From positions 5,020,001 through 5,084,000 of the forward strand of contig NZ_CP150254.1 of assembly GCF_037975445.1 (NCBI RefSeq): 64,000 nt of DNA. Reading direction: 5' to 3'. The notes beneath the pieces were generated by a model, which made no database searches, was not told where the DNA came from, and saw only the letters and a program-made list of their open reading frames with translations. The position numbers were made by a program, and so were the translations under genes. Source of the DNA: Peribacillus sp. FSL P2-0133 (GTDB lineage Bacteria; Bacillota; Bacilli; Bacillales; DSM-1321). Shown piece after piece: positions 35,901 through 44,600 of the stretch (positions are counted from its first letter, which is position 1; each line of letters starts with the position of its first letter).

Positions 35901-36602
35901 CTTAGCATCACTGATTTTCAAACCTAGCGTTCTTAGATAATCCTTATACTCCTCCGGATTCGTGTTCAGCGTCAAATCGATCCTCGGATATCCTTCTTCT
36001 ATAATTTCACCTTTATACAATCCATTTAACTTATAGCTATGTGTAAATATGTTCGTAGTATGGGCATTAGGGCTCAAAATGAAATCCGCACTTAAAAAGT
36101 TCCTAACGACGTTTTGAGAGACCGAAGGGTTACCGGGAATATCGAAGCCCATATTCTTAAGGGGCGTTCCATGCCAGGTATTGATGTAAATTTGATCGCT
36201 TTTAGGGATGAAGAAAGACTGGAATGTGGAGTTATTGATTAAATACTCACTCGTTGCCAACCATTTTAAATATTCCTTTGAATTACGTTGAACAAATTGA
36301 ACATTCGGCATATCCTTATACTTCGCCATTACACCTGAGAGGACACTGAAATCCTGGATGGACCAAATGTGCATAAAATCTTGATAGTCCTGATTTTCCA
36401 GCATATATTTAAACATCGCGTATGGACTGTCAGTCATACTGTTTCCATCACGACTCTCATATAGTATTGTGTTTTTTTGCACGCTTAATCTCTCATAATA
36501 CTTTGCATATCTATTTACTCGCTGATGGTTTTCCTTCATTAAGAAATTGGCGATAGGCTGTTTAAGGAAATCGACTTTTCTTTTTATTACCTTCTTATTC
36601 AC
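33000..36602 (-). CDS. CDP-glycerol glycerophosphotransferase-GT4 hybrid with internal GW modules
   Basis: This 1200-residue protein starts with a TagF-type glycerophosphotransferase domain (about 70-400; INTWHGTPLKNMGFDIPGNP, ILYAPTWKGTN, DLLITDYSSIFFDYL). A GT4 glycosyltransferase follows, with its N-terminal half at about 427-650 (ILIYPGGLRDNGITSSFLN) and its C-terminal half at about 1035-1195 (VNMGRLSPEKGQDNLIRAF, SHYEGQPMVLLEAM). Between the halves are about four GW/SH3-like modules (about 665-1010; repeats ending IGWISEEAVELL, IGWIDNSALSML). It probably assembles or decorates teichoic-acid-like polymer at the membrane. GTG start at 36602, with AGGGGAG nine bases upstream. Confidence 0.88.
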   Translation of the reverse strand: MNKKVIKRKVDFLKQPIANFLMKENHQRVNRYAKYYERLSVQKNTILYESRDGNSMTDSPYAMFKYMLENQDYQDFMHIWSIQDFSVLSGVMAKYKDMPNVQFVQRNSKEYLKWLATSEYLINNSTFQSFFIPKSDQIYINTWHGTPLKNMGFDIPGNPSVSQNVVRNFLSADFILSPNAHTTNIFTHSYKLNGLYKGEIIEEGYPRIDLTLNTNPEEYKDYLRTLGLKISDAKENILYAPTWKGTNLAKVDNDLLQIIADINDLQSQIGEQYNLFIKVHPFLYKEAAKHSEIKDRLIPDHVDTNELLAAVDLLITDYSSIFFDYLVTDKPILFYTWDTDVYAEQRGQYLQNDELPGPMLFNSKELAQAIKDIKNVKSRYSDKYKKMQGKFTNHEDGKVTERIVKNIFNKSTKQLNTITSLDSAKEKILIYPGGLRDNGITSSFLNLMNNIDYDKYDVSCFTATPHSHEVLKNMGKVNKNVRFLFKPGLPVYKFLEVYKDKFIHNRGERGFLGKKLYPENAYIREHARLFGKTKFDFVIDFSGYSHYWAKYLLAADAKKKVCYMHNDLLSDSERIINGKRPHRINLRGIFSVYNRFDKLVSVSEGTMELNRKNLLEYADLDKFDYVMNSINPDKILQIESNESEVIENDEKALITENFKARAILRDVKDNHVWNTLPGISNATQFPLEERFEGAEIVISRKAYANQNTFYKFSHNNQIIGWISEEAVELLPDSIIYEKEVDKIARLVRPRSNYIWSLPYKVEGTYKISGSHDFKGIIVNVDKEAKTQHSIYSRISVKDKIIGWIDNSALSMLEHCTTNEDMSLNDKLQIMMKRKYIISRNYKNNKKFIDKIENRTLKEINTGNQKYGKITNPEEHTIWTKAYPNYKAKRVSKAIDFEGQIVRIIKYNRTNKGGYYLFEIDNKKIGWLNTGAFEVIEEPILLKEREVRGTAEINLGDYNIWDKPYGLQDAMVLENGPSFNGRIVEFDKESVTQLGTYAHILLDGISIGWIDKQALSVQEVHGLEVNNQFVPYPDKNDFNFVNMGRLSPEKGQDNLIRAFAGFHEKHKNSKLYILGQGPLKEDLQAIIDELDLNHSIHLLGQLENPFSFMEKCDCFVLSSHYEGQPMVLLEAMTLGMKIMATDIVANRTVLENGKYGLLVENSIDGLEKGLSTMVSNDNPKLAKFDYTQYNGLAMETFNKCL

Positions 36603-36757
36603 TAAATAGGCTCCCCTTTTATCGATTTATATTCACCATTCAAAATTATGTTTGCCGTTCATTAAACCAAAATAACAACTATGAATGATCAATAGTTGGA
36701 GATTTTTTTAAATGATTACTCTATTAAATTAAAAGTTTATGAATGGGCAGTAAAAGT

Positions 36758-37645
36758 TTATTTGTCCACTGCCTTGTGCAGTTCGAGGATATTTTCCATT
36801 ACTTTTATGATATCGTCTCTTAAATCAGGACGTTGCAGGGCAAATTCAATGGTCGTTTTCACAAAACCATCAACAACACCTACATCAAAGCGTTTTCCTT
36901 CAAAATCGTAAGCGAAGACTTTTTGGATTTCATTCAATTTTTGGATGGCATCCGTTAGCTGGATTTCACCGCCAGCTCCTGTTTCCTGCTTGGCCAGGAA
37001 ATCGAATATTTCCGGAGTCAGGATGTATCTTCCCATGATGGCTAAATTGGATGGTGCCGTTCCTTGTTTTGGTTTTTCGACGAAACGGTTCACTTCGTAT
37101 CTTCTGCCATCTTGCGTAAGCGGGTCAATGATGCCGTATCTATGTGTTTCGTTCTCATTTACCGGCTGCACTCCAATGATGGACGAACCTGTCGCATCAT
37201 ATTCGTTGATTAATTGACGTAGGGAGGGCACATCACTTTCCACGATATCATCGCCTAAAAGGACGGCAAAAGGCTCATCACCAATAAAATTACGTGCACA
37301 CCAAACAGCATGTCCAAGGCCTCTCGGTTCTTTTTGCCTAATATAGTGGATATTAGCTAAATTGGATGGGTATTGCACCTTCTCCAATAAATCGAATTTC
37401 CCTTTATCCCTCAAATTATTCTCTAGTTCGTAAGCATTATCAAAATGATCTTCTATCGCTCGTTTATTCTTTCCTGTGACAATGATTATATCCTCAATTC
37501 CCGCTTTCACAGCTTCTTCTATAATATATTGAATAGTAGGTTTATCGACTATTGGCAGCATTTCTTTAGGCATTGCCTTCGTTGCGGGCAAAAATCTAGT
37601 TCCCAATCCCGCTGCAGGAATTATGGCCTTTTTAACTTTTTTCAT
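36758..37645 (-). CDS. gtaB: UTP-glucose-1-phosphate uridylyltransferase
   Basis: This protein of about 295 residues has the nucleotidyltransferase start [20 protein letters not shown], then [18 protein letters not shown] and [20 protein letters not shown]. It makes UDP-glucose, the substrate for wall teichoic acid glucosylation and for GalE. I choose ATG 37645 because GAAGGAG lies eight bases before it; ATG 37663 lacks a site. It lies upstream of the TagF/GT4 hybrid and galE on the same strand, a wall-precursor cluster. Confidence 0.95.
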   Translation of the reverse strand: MKKVKKAIIPAAGLGTRFLPATKAMPKEMLPIVDKPTIQYIIEEAVKAGIEDIIIVTGKNKRAIEDHFDNAYELENNLRDKGKFDLLEKVQYPSNLANIHYIRQKEPRGLGHAVWCARNFIGDEPFAVLLGDDIVESDVPSLRQLINEYDATGSSIIGVQPVNENETHRYGIIDPLTQDGRRYEVNRFVEKPKQGTAPSNLAIMGRYILTPEIFDFLAKQETGAGGEIQLTDAIQKLNEIQKVFAYDFEGKRFDVGVVDGFVKTTIEFALQRPDLRDDIIKVMENILELHKAVDK

Positions 37646-37819
37646 ACTTTGTAACTCCTTCATATTAAGATAAATCTACAAAAAACACCAAATTTTTCTG
37701 AATCATCCTTTTTATAGTAACATAGACTCGTTTTTTGTAAATATATTAACAGAAAAAATACCCTTCTTTTGTAAATTCACCCATAGTTAAAACTTCCATC
37801 CAATGCAATATCCCGCTTA

Positions 37820-37868
37820 AAAATAAGGCCATTCCCCGATATTTCAGGAAAAGGCCTTATTTTTTTTC
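37820..37868. terminator. Bidirectional terminator-like hairpin
   Basis: AAAAATAAGGCC/GGCCTTATTTTT with extra T residues. It lies between the gtaB promoter region and the pgcA-like remnant. Confidence 0.75.
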
Positions 37869-37897
37869 ACTATACGGATGATAGGCCCAAGGACCTG

Positions 37898-37996
37898 ATT
37901 ATTTAGCTCCACTTATCATTTCATTCGTTTTTAACGAGTCGTCTGCATCCGGATCTGTTGCGATCAACAGGTCTGCCTATAATTCGGCCATTTCAA
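37898..37996 (-). pseudogene. Possible phosphoglucomutase remnant
   Basis: The minus strand reads VEMAEL, a TAG, then ADLLIATDPDADDSLKTNEM and ISGAK before TAA. ADLLIATDPDAD matches the metal-binding loop of phosphohexomutases such as PgcA (usual form TDPDADR). A pgcA relic would make sense next to gtaB, but only about 12 residues match. Confidence 0.35.
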
Positions 37997-38002
37997 CGTA
38001 AA

Positions 38003-38036
38003 AAAATGGACGTCACCACAAGGAGCGACGTCCACT
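38003..38036 (-). terminator. Terminator of the YwnB-like gene
   Basis: TGGACGTC..GACGTCCA with TTTTTTT on the minus strand, directly after the stop. Confidence 0.8.
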
Positions 38037-38039
38037 AAA

Positions 38040-38681
38040 TTATTCAGCTTCGGCAACAACGGTGAAGCGTTGGTTGATGTGCTGCGGGTTTTCAATTTCA
38101 TCAAGTACTGCAAGGGCAAAATCGGCATAACTTACATAGCTTTCACCCTTTGAGTTTACAAGAAGATTGTCTTTACCCAGTGTATACCGACCTGTTCTAT
38201 TTCCTTGCGGATCAAAGAAGGCGGAAGGACTGATGAACGTCCATTGGATGCCAGTGGCATTTTGTAGATCGCCAAGGTTCTTGGATTGATTATATGCTGT
38301 TGCAAAGTATTCTTTAGGGAACTCTGGCGTATCCAGCACGCGGATCGTCTTTGCCTCGTCAACGAAAAGGCTTCCAGCTCCGCCAACAACGATCAGTTTA
38401 GTTTGAGGAGCCCCTTTCATAGCCTCAATCAAGATTTTTCCTGCCTCGACATGCAGATGTTCTCTCCCTGGAACAGCGCCAAATGCATTCACTATCACAT
38501 CGAACCCTTTAATATCTTCTGATTTCAGATCGAATACGTCTTTTTCCAGTACGGATGCTCCTTGAATTTGGACTTTAGCTTCATCCCTGACAATGGCCGT
38601 AACATCATGTCCCCTAGTCAACGCTTCCTTTAAAATCAGACTTCCAGCTTTTCCGCTCGCACCAATAATACCGATTTTCAT
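38040..38681 (-). CDS. NAD(P)-binding oxidoreductase, YwnB-like
   Basis: This 213-residue atypical SDR has the Rossmann start MKIGIIGASGKAGSLILKEALTRGHDVTAIVRD, the segment VVGGAGSLFVDE and a YNQSK motif (YxxxK, about 130). The family covers NAD(P)H-binding reductases and regulators. In B. subtilis, ywnB lies next to the Rrf2 gene ywnA, as I remember it. Here an Rrf2 gene lies 2.5 kb away and shares its operator. ATG start with AGGAGG. Its promoter overlaps the operator at 38719-38757 and lies just below the 41-bp array. Confidence 0.88.
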   Translation of the reverse strand: MKIGIIGASGKAGSLILKEALTRGHDVTAIVRDEAKVQIQGASVLEKDVFDLKSEDIKGFDVIVNAFGAVPGREHLHVEAGKILIEAMKGAPQTKLIVVGGAGSLFVDEAKTIRVLDTPEFPKEYFATAYNQSKNLGDLQNATGIQWTFISPSAFFDPQGNRTGRYTLGKDNLLVNSKGESYVSYADFALAVLDEIENPQHINQRFTVVAEAE

Positions 38682-38718
38682 TTTAAATTCCTCCTATATA
38701 TTGTTTTTGAAACTTTAA

Positions 38719-38774
38719 TTGTAACTTAAATACTTACATGTAATAATATAAGTTACAGGTTGCCGTTTTGTCAA
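38719..38774 (-). promoter_or_regulatory. Promoter and Rrf2-type operator of the YwnB-like gene
   Basis: On the minus strand, -35 TTGACA (38774-38769), an 18-bp spacer and -10 TATATT (38750-38745). On the plus strand the operator is TTGTAAC, eight bases, TTACATGTAA (a perfect palindrome, 38734-38743), then TAATA and TAAGTTACA (38749-38757), which is the inverted copy of TGTAACTTA (38720-38728). The operator covers the -10 box and the start point. Near-identical copies occur before bdbD and the Rrf2 gene. Confidence 0.75.
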
Positions 38775-38797
38775 CTTTATTATTTTAAGGAGTTCGG

Positions 38798-39711
38798 AGA
38801 TATATTCGAGTTTCGTCGATATATTGCTGTTTCCGGAGATATATTCTGCTTTCCCGTCGATATATTGCAGGTTCCGGAGATATATCCTGGTTTTTCGTCG
38901 ATATCTTGCAATTTCCGGTGATATATCCTGATTTTTCGTCGATATATTGCAGGTTCCGGTGATATATCCTGATTTTTCGTCGATATATTGCAATTTCCGG
39001 AGATATATCATGATTTTTCGTCGATATATGGCTATTTCCGGTGATATATCCTGGTTTTTCGTCGATATATTGCTATTTCCTGAGATATATCCTGCTTCCT
39101 CGTCGATATCTTGCTATTTCCGGAGATATATCCTGGTTTTTCGTCGATATCTTGCAGGTTCCGGAGATATATCCTGGTTTTTCGTCGATATATTGCAAGT
39201 TCCGGTGATATATCCTGATTTTCGTCGATATCTTGCAATTTCCGGGGATATATCCTGATTTTTCGTCGATATATTGCTATTTCCGGAGATATATCCTGAT
39301 TTTTCGTCGATATCTTGCAATTTCCGATGATATATTCTGCTTTCTCGTCGATATATTGCAGGTTCCGGAGATATATCCTGATTTTTCGTCGATATATTGC
39401 AGGTTCCGGGGATATATCCTGATTTTTCGTCGATATATTGCAATTTCCGGGGATATATCCTGCTTCCTCGTCGATATCTTGCAGGTTTCGGAGATATATC
39501 CTGCTTCCTCGTCGATATCTTGCAATTTCCTGAGATATATCATGATTTTTCGTCGATATATGGCTATTTCCGGGGATATATTCTGCTTTCTCGTCGATAT
39601 ATTGCTATTTCCGGTGATATATCCTGGTTTTTCGTCGATATATGGCTATTTCCTGAGAAATATCCTGAATTTTCTTCGATATATTGCAGTTTTTCGTCGA
39701 TATATATAAAA
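38798..39711. repeat. 41-bp tandem array, about 23 units
   Basis: Each unit consists of two related halves, like TCGTCGATATATTGCAGGT and TCCGGAGATATATCCTGATT, followed by T4-5. The distance between successive CGTCGATAT motifs is 41 bp almost throughout, and a GATATAT core recurs every 20-21 bp. I count about 23 units, with variation mainly in the bases between cores. Because 41 is not a multiple of 3 and the unit lacks stops in several frames, long but meaningless ORFs appear on both strands. There are no unique spacers, so it is not a CRISPR array. Confidence 0.95.
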
Positions 39712-39740
39712 AAGCACCATTCCTTTTAGAATGGTGCGCT
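39708..39740 (-). terminator. Terminator of bdbC
   Basis: GCACCATTC/GAATGGTGC followed by TTTTTT on the minus strand, five bases after the bdbC stop. Confidence 0.85.
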
Positions 39741-39744
39741 TAAA

Positions 39745-40155
39745 TTAGCTGTTTTTCTTTTTCATTAGCAGTCCCATGCAGATAGTGATGAGAGTAAACG
39801 CGATAAAGGCCAAAAACGGGATCGTGATGAATCCTAGCCAATTTATATACTCACCTGAGCAGGGAACACCGCTTTGACACATTTCAAAATGCTTCAGTGC
39901 TGGGATTTTTTGCAGACTATAGTGATACCCTGACACCAACATGCCCAAAATCGATAATGGGAGGATGTATCGGTAAATTTTCAGGTCTTGCTCATAAAAG
40001 GCACGGCCCAATAAAATAACGAGCGGGTACATCAAGATCCTTTGATACCAACAAAAGGTACAGGGTACATAATGGAGAATCTCACTAAAGTAGAGACTTC
40101 CAGCAGTGGCGATGATCGATAGGATCCAAGAAAATAATAATGGCTTGTTCATCAC
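39745..40155 (-). CDS. bdbC: Disulfide oxidoreductase BdbC (DsbB family)
   Basis: This 136-residue protein has four TM helices and two redox loops: CTFC in HYVPCTFCWYQRI (about 30-42) and the second pair in MCQSGVPCSGEYINW (about 92-106). It re-oxidises BdbD using quinone, driving disulfide formation in exported proteins. It overlaps the bdbD stop by one base. Its promoter upstream of bdbD carries the shared Rrf2-type operator. Confidence 0.95.
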   Translation of the reverse strand: MMNKPLLFSWILSIIATAGSLYFSEILHYVPCTFCWYQRILMYPLVILLGRAFYEQDLKIYRYILPLSILGMLVSGYHYSLQKIPALKHFEMCQSGVPCSGEYINWLGFITIPFLAFIAFTLITICMGLLMKKKNS

Positions 40156-40847
40156 TATTTCTCCTTCGCTGCATCATCAACCATTTTCTCTAAATCATCA
40201 ATTGTATTTCCTTCAAACTTCTTGCCATTGACAAATAAGGAAGGAGTTCCAGAAACACCCAATTCGTCGGCCAAATCCATATCTTTGTTCCATTGGTCCT
40301 CGGAATTACCTGCTTTAAAGGAGGAAACTACTTTTTTCACATCTTTGTCATTTGCGATTTCTTTCAATGTTTCTTCTAAGAATTTGTCCGTAAACACATC
40401 TACCTTTTCATATTTCAGGTCCTCTGGTTGCTTTTCGTACAGAAGCTCATGGAATTTCCAAAAGGTATCATTTCCTAATTCCTGATAAACACTTTCCGCA
40501 AATTTAGCGGATCTGGTTGAATCGACGTTAATGAACGAATAATTCATGAAATAAAATTGCGCTTTTCCTGTATCAATCAATTCACTTTGTATAGAAGGAA
40601 AGAATTGCTCCTCGAATGTCTTACATACTGGACATTTATAATCACCAAATTCAACTATTTGGACAGGTGCTGATTTTTCACCCAAATAAGGCTGTGATTT
40701 ATAATCGATTTCATTAACGGCTGTATCTTCGTCCTTCCCATTTGCCAAAAATATAAAGCCAATGATGATTACAGCAATTAACCCTATCATCCAAAACGTG
40801 AATGCAGAAGATTGTTTTTGATTACCCTTTTTTTTATTAGCCATCAT
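40155..40847 (-). CDS. bdbD: Thiol-disulfide oxidoreductase BdbD (DsbA-like)
   Basis: This 230-residue membrane-anchored thioredoxin-fold protein has an N-terminal TM anchor (about 16-36) and the active site DYKCPVCKTFEEQF (CPVC, about 73-76). The cis-Pro region is GVSGTPSLFVNG (about 193-204). It introduces disulfides into extracytoplasmic proteins and is recharged by BdbC. ATG 40844, six bases after GGAGG, is as likely as ATG 40847. It is first gene of a bdbD-bdbC operon. Confidence 0.95.
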   Translation of the reverse strand: MMANKKKGNQKQSSAFTFWMIGLIAVIIIGFIFLANGKDEDTAVNEIDYKSQPYLGEKSAPVQIVEFGDYKCPVCKTFEEQFFPSIQSELIDTGKAQFYFMNYSFINVDSTRSAKFAESVYQELGNDTFWKFHELLYEKQPEDLKYEKVDVFTDKFLEETLKEIANDKDVKKVVSSFKAGNSEDQWNKDMDLADELGVSGTPSLFVNGKKFEGNTIDDLEKMVDDAAKEK

Positions 40848-40932
40848 ATACCTCCATCACTTGTAGTTGTGTCGATATTCCTTCTCCAGCCATAGCGGCC
40901 GATTTCGATTCCCCCTTCCTGTTGCTTTCACC

Positions 40933-40997
40933 TGTAACTGATTCATTTACACGTTATAATATAAGTTTCACCATGCTGGTTTGTCAATTACACATAC
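40933..40997 (-). promoter_or_regulatory. Promoter and Rrf2-type operator of bdbDC
   Basis: Plus-strand TGTAAC (40933-40938), eight bases, then TTACACGTTATAATATAAG and TTTCA (40947-40970). The second part matches the site at 38734-38757 in 21 of 24 positions with the same eight-base spacing. On the minus strand -35 TTGACA lies 17-18 bp before TTATAT/TATATT, the same promoter layout as the YwnB-like gene. Confidence 0.75.
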
Positions 40998-41032
40998 TTT
41001 TTATTTTTTGCCTTTGCAGAAACGGCGTTACT

Positions 41033-41109
41033 TGACAAGGATACGGTTAATGGATAAATATTATTCTTGCAGGCCATTATAACTTGTAACCACTTGAATT
41101 ACATGTTAA
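41033..41109 (+). promoter_or_regulatory. Promoter region and operator of the Rrf2 gene
   Basis: TTGACA (41033-41038), a 17-bp spacer and TAAATA form a possible promoter. Downstream, TTGTAAC (41084-41090), eight bases, TTACATGTTAA (41099-41109) copies the operators of the bdbDC and YwnB-like genes. A second possible promoter, TTGAAT..TATACT, overlaps the operator. Autoregulation is likely. Confidence 0.65.
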
Positions 41110-41158
41110 ATAATTTATACTATATAAGAATAGAGATTTTAAAGGAGAGAAAAAAGAG

Positions 41159-41590
41159 ATGTCCATCAGTACCCGCTTTTCCGTAGGGATCCATATATTA
41201 TCTCTTTTAGAAATAAACAAAGAAGGCGTTAACACTTCTGATTTTATTGCAAAAAGTGTAAACACCAACCCAGCCTTAATCAGAAAAATCACCGGCATGC
41301 TGAAGAATGCAGGCTTAGTGAACGTTCGTCCGGGTATCGCCGGAGCAACATTGGCCAAGGAATTATCGGATATCACTTTGCTTGATGTTTATCAGGCTGT
41401 CAACGTTGCCTCCGATAAAGAATTATTTGGAATCCATGAAAATCCTAATCCAGCATGCACTGTTGGAAGAAATATACAAGATACAATAGAACCCATCTTT
41501 TCAGTTGCGGAACTTGCCTTGGAAAAGGCATTGGGAGTGGTAACGATCGAGGATGTCGTTAGGGGTATTCTGGAAAAGGATAAAACTTAA
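41159..41590 (+). CDS. Rrf2 family transcriptional regulator, YwnA-like
   Basis: This 143-residue winged-helix protein has SISTRFSVGIHILSLLEIN at the start, the recognition region SDFIAKSVNTNPALIRKITGMLKNAGLV and the wing VRPGIAGATLAKELSDITLLDV. Its single cysteine (NPNPACTVGRNIQ, about residue 101) sits where other Rrf2 proteins have redox or cluster ligands, so thiol sensing is possible. ATG start with AAAGGAGAG. Operators shared with bdbDC and the YwnB-like gene suggest that this is their regulator. Confidence 0.9.
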   Translation: MSISTRFSVGIHILSLLEINKEGVNTSDFIAKSVNTNPALIRKITGMLKNAGLVNVRPGIAGATLAKELSDITLLDVYQAVNVASDKELFGIHENPNPACTVGRNIQDTIEPIFSVAELALEKALGVVTIEDVVRGILEKDKT

Positions 41591-41595
41591 TAGCA

Positions 41596-41630
41596 AAAAA
41601 AACACATGAGTCTGACTCATGTGTTTTTTG
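41596..41630. terminator. Bidirectional terminator
   Basis: AAAACACATGAGT/ACTCATGTGTTTT with T6 on the plus strand and A7 before it, between the convergent Rrf2 and glucosaminidase genes. Confidence 0.9.
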
Positions 41631-41637
41631 CCGTTTC

Positions 41638-44600
41638 TTATTTATACTTAGGAACTTCAATCGTCAATTTATAGGAATCTAGTAAACTATACAAATTATA
41701 AATCTGTTTCACCTGTTTTGTTGCCCAGCCAATATCAGTCGCATACTGGTGTGAAGCATATCCATATTTCTCTGAGGCTGTGGGATTCCATCTCATTTTG
41801 TAAAGCGTGTCCTGTCCAGCAGAGATATATCCTTTGGCGATGAATTCGGCACCGCCTATGATGGCCGCCTCCGGAGTGAACCAGCCAGCATTATAGGCGT
41901 ATTGAGCGCCTCTGCTTAGCGCCGTTCCGTCAAATGCTCCCACTCCATACATATTATAGACCGTTTTCCCGTTAACCTTTACGCCAGTAGCTAACGGTGA
42001 AGTGCCATTCCCGGTCTCCAGCAAAGCATGTGAAATCAGGTAGATTTCATTGACCCCATATTTCTCCCCTGCCGCAGTGAAGGTTGCAGCTTGGCCTTGT
42101 AGAATCCCTTTACCCGAAAGGATTCTATTATTCACTTCAGAAACGTTCATGTTGGTGACTTGAGAGAGCTTGACGAATTGGAATGATTTGACTGGATCAT
42201 TCACAAAATTATTTGGGTTAAGATTATATTTTATATCTTCCGGACTGGCATTTACCCATGTCTTGTTATAGTCCACCTCATACCAATAGTATCCGTCAGA
42301 GCCCTTTACTTTTGATTTAATATTCAATGATTGATTATTGCTGACAGGGCCGACTACCCAATAATTAGATCCAGCTCCGCCCCTGACACGCCATCCGGTT
42401 CCTTTAACCGTACCTTTTGTAGAATTGATTAAAGTTAATCCATCTTCGCGTATGTAGGTTTTATAATTTTTATCCGTTTGACCATTTACGGCCATTTGAA
42501 TTTCAACCATCTTTTCCATCGTAAGATTATACTCTTTATCGATCCTGATTATCGATCCATTCGAACTTCCTGGACCTTCCGGTGCTTTGACCGTTAAATA
42601 TTGCGTACTGACATATCCCGTTTTTCCATTGGCCGTGACTCTTGACCAGCCATTAGATTCTGAATACACCGTTACGGCCGTATTGTTTACAAGCTTGGCT
42701 ATAACTGAAGCGGAAGCTGATGCTTGTGACCGCATATTCAGACTGGAGCTATCATTCACATTTACATATTTAACTAACGTGTTTTCTTCTCCGTCCGGAT
42801 TCAGCCCCGGTAAAGAACCAGGCTTCGTTGCTGATAGATATTGCGTACTGACATAACCTTCTCCGCCATACGCTTTAACTTTTGACCATCCATTTGATTC
42901 CGAGATGACTTCTACCTCTACACCCCTTGCCAATTTCACAATGACGGAAGCACTTTCTGAAGGCTTATTCCGCATATTCAGTGAACCCGAGCTGACATTT
43001 ACATATTTCGTTGTCGTTTTTTCAGGTATAGATGGTTTGGAGTCCATTTCAGGCCTTATCGTTGAAAGAAAGTCAGCACTGACATACCCATCCTTCCCAT
43101 TGGCCTTGATTTTCGCCCAGCCTTTGGATTCCGAATAGACCGTCACTTCCGTTCCTTTTGACAGCTTTGCGACTATGCTCGCGCTTTCCGATCCGCTTTT
43201 TCTCATATTGAGCGTTCCAGAGCTTACGTTTACATATTTCGTTGTCGTTTTTTCAGGCGTTACTGCAGTTGATCCCGATCCTGGCTTTGCCGTCGATAGA
43301 TATTTGGCACTGACATGGCCGTCTTTTCCATTGGCTTTGACCTTGGCCCAACCTTTGGATTCCGAATAGACCGTCACTTTCGTTCCTTTTGAAAGCTTTG
43401 CGACTATGTTCGCGCTTTCCGATCCGCTTTTTCTCATATTGAGCGTTCCAGAGCTTACGTTTACATATTTCGTTGTCGTTTTTTCAGGCGTTACTGCCGT
43501 TGATCCCGATCCTGGCTTTGCCATCGATAGATATTTGGTGCTGACATACCCGTCCTTTCCATTGGCTTTGACTTTGGCCCAGCCATTGGATTCCGAATAC
43601 ACCGTCACTTTCGTTCCTTTTGAAAGGATTGCGACTATGCTTGCGGTAGCTTTTCCACTTTTTCGCATATTGAGGGAACCCGTAACATATTTCGTCGTCG
43701 TTTTTGCAGGTGTGGCTGACGTTGCTCCCGATCCTGGCTTTGAAGCAGACAGATATTTGGCGCTGACATATCCATCCTTACCATTGGCTTTGATTTTCGC
43801 CCAGCCATTAGCTTCCGAATAGACCGTCACTTTCGTCCCTTTAGAAAGGATGGCGACAACGCTTGCGGTAGCTTTTCCACTTTTTCGCATATTGAGGGAG
43901 CCCGTGCTCACATTCACATATTTCGTTGTCGTTTTAACCGTTACCGCAGCTTTGGTTACCGTTCCTGGCTTCGTTGCCGATAGATACTTCGTACTGACAT
44001 ATCCTTCTTTTCCATTGGCTTTGATTTTCGCCCAGCCTTTGGACTCCGAATACACCGTTACCTGTGTGCCTCTTGTCAGCTTTGCGACTATGCTGGCACT
44101 ATCTACCCCGCTTTTCCGCATATTAAGTGAACCTGTGCCCACATTCACATAATTCGTTGTCGTTTTAACGGTCGCCGCAGCTTTGGTTACCGTTCCTGGC
44201 TTCGTTGCCGATAGATACTTCGAACTGACATATCCTTCTTTTCCATTGGCTTTGACTTTCGCCCAGCCGTTGGATTCCAAATACACCGTTACCTGTGTGC
44301 CCCTAGTCAGCTTCGCGACCATGCCTGCACTATCACTGGCGTTTTTTCGTATATTCAGTGATCCTGTGCTCACATTCACATATTTTGTTGTCGTTTTAAT
44401 CGTTACTGCACTTTTCGTTAAAGTCCCTGGCTTCGTTGCCGATAAATACTTCGTACTGACATATCCATCATTTCCATTGGCTTTGATCTTCGCCCAGCCT
44501 TTGGACTCCGAATACACCGTTACCTGTGTGCCATTTGCCAGCTTTGCAACTATGCTTGCATCCTCCGCCCCGTCTTTTCTCATATTGAGCGAACCGGTAC

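Noticed and set aside
38798-39711. CRISPR array
   Set aside because: Units are contiguous, with no unique spacers and no cas genes nearby.
38715-39729. Several 70-158 codon ORFs on both strands over the 41-bp array (proteins of the type YRRKTRIYLRNLQDIDEK)
   Set aside because: They occur in many frames on both strands simply because the unit lacks stops and its length is not a multiple of three. There are no ribosome binding sites and no family resemblance.
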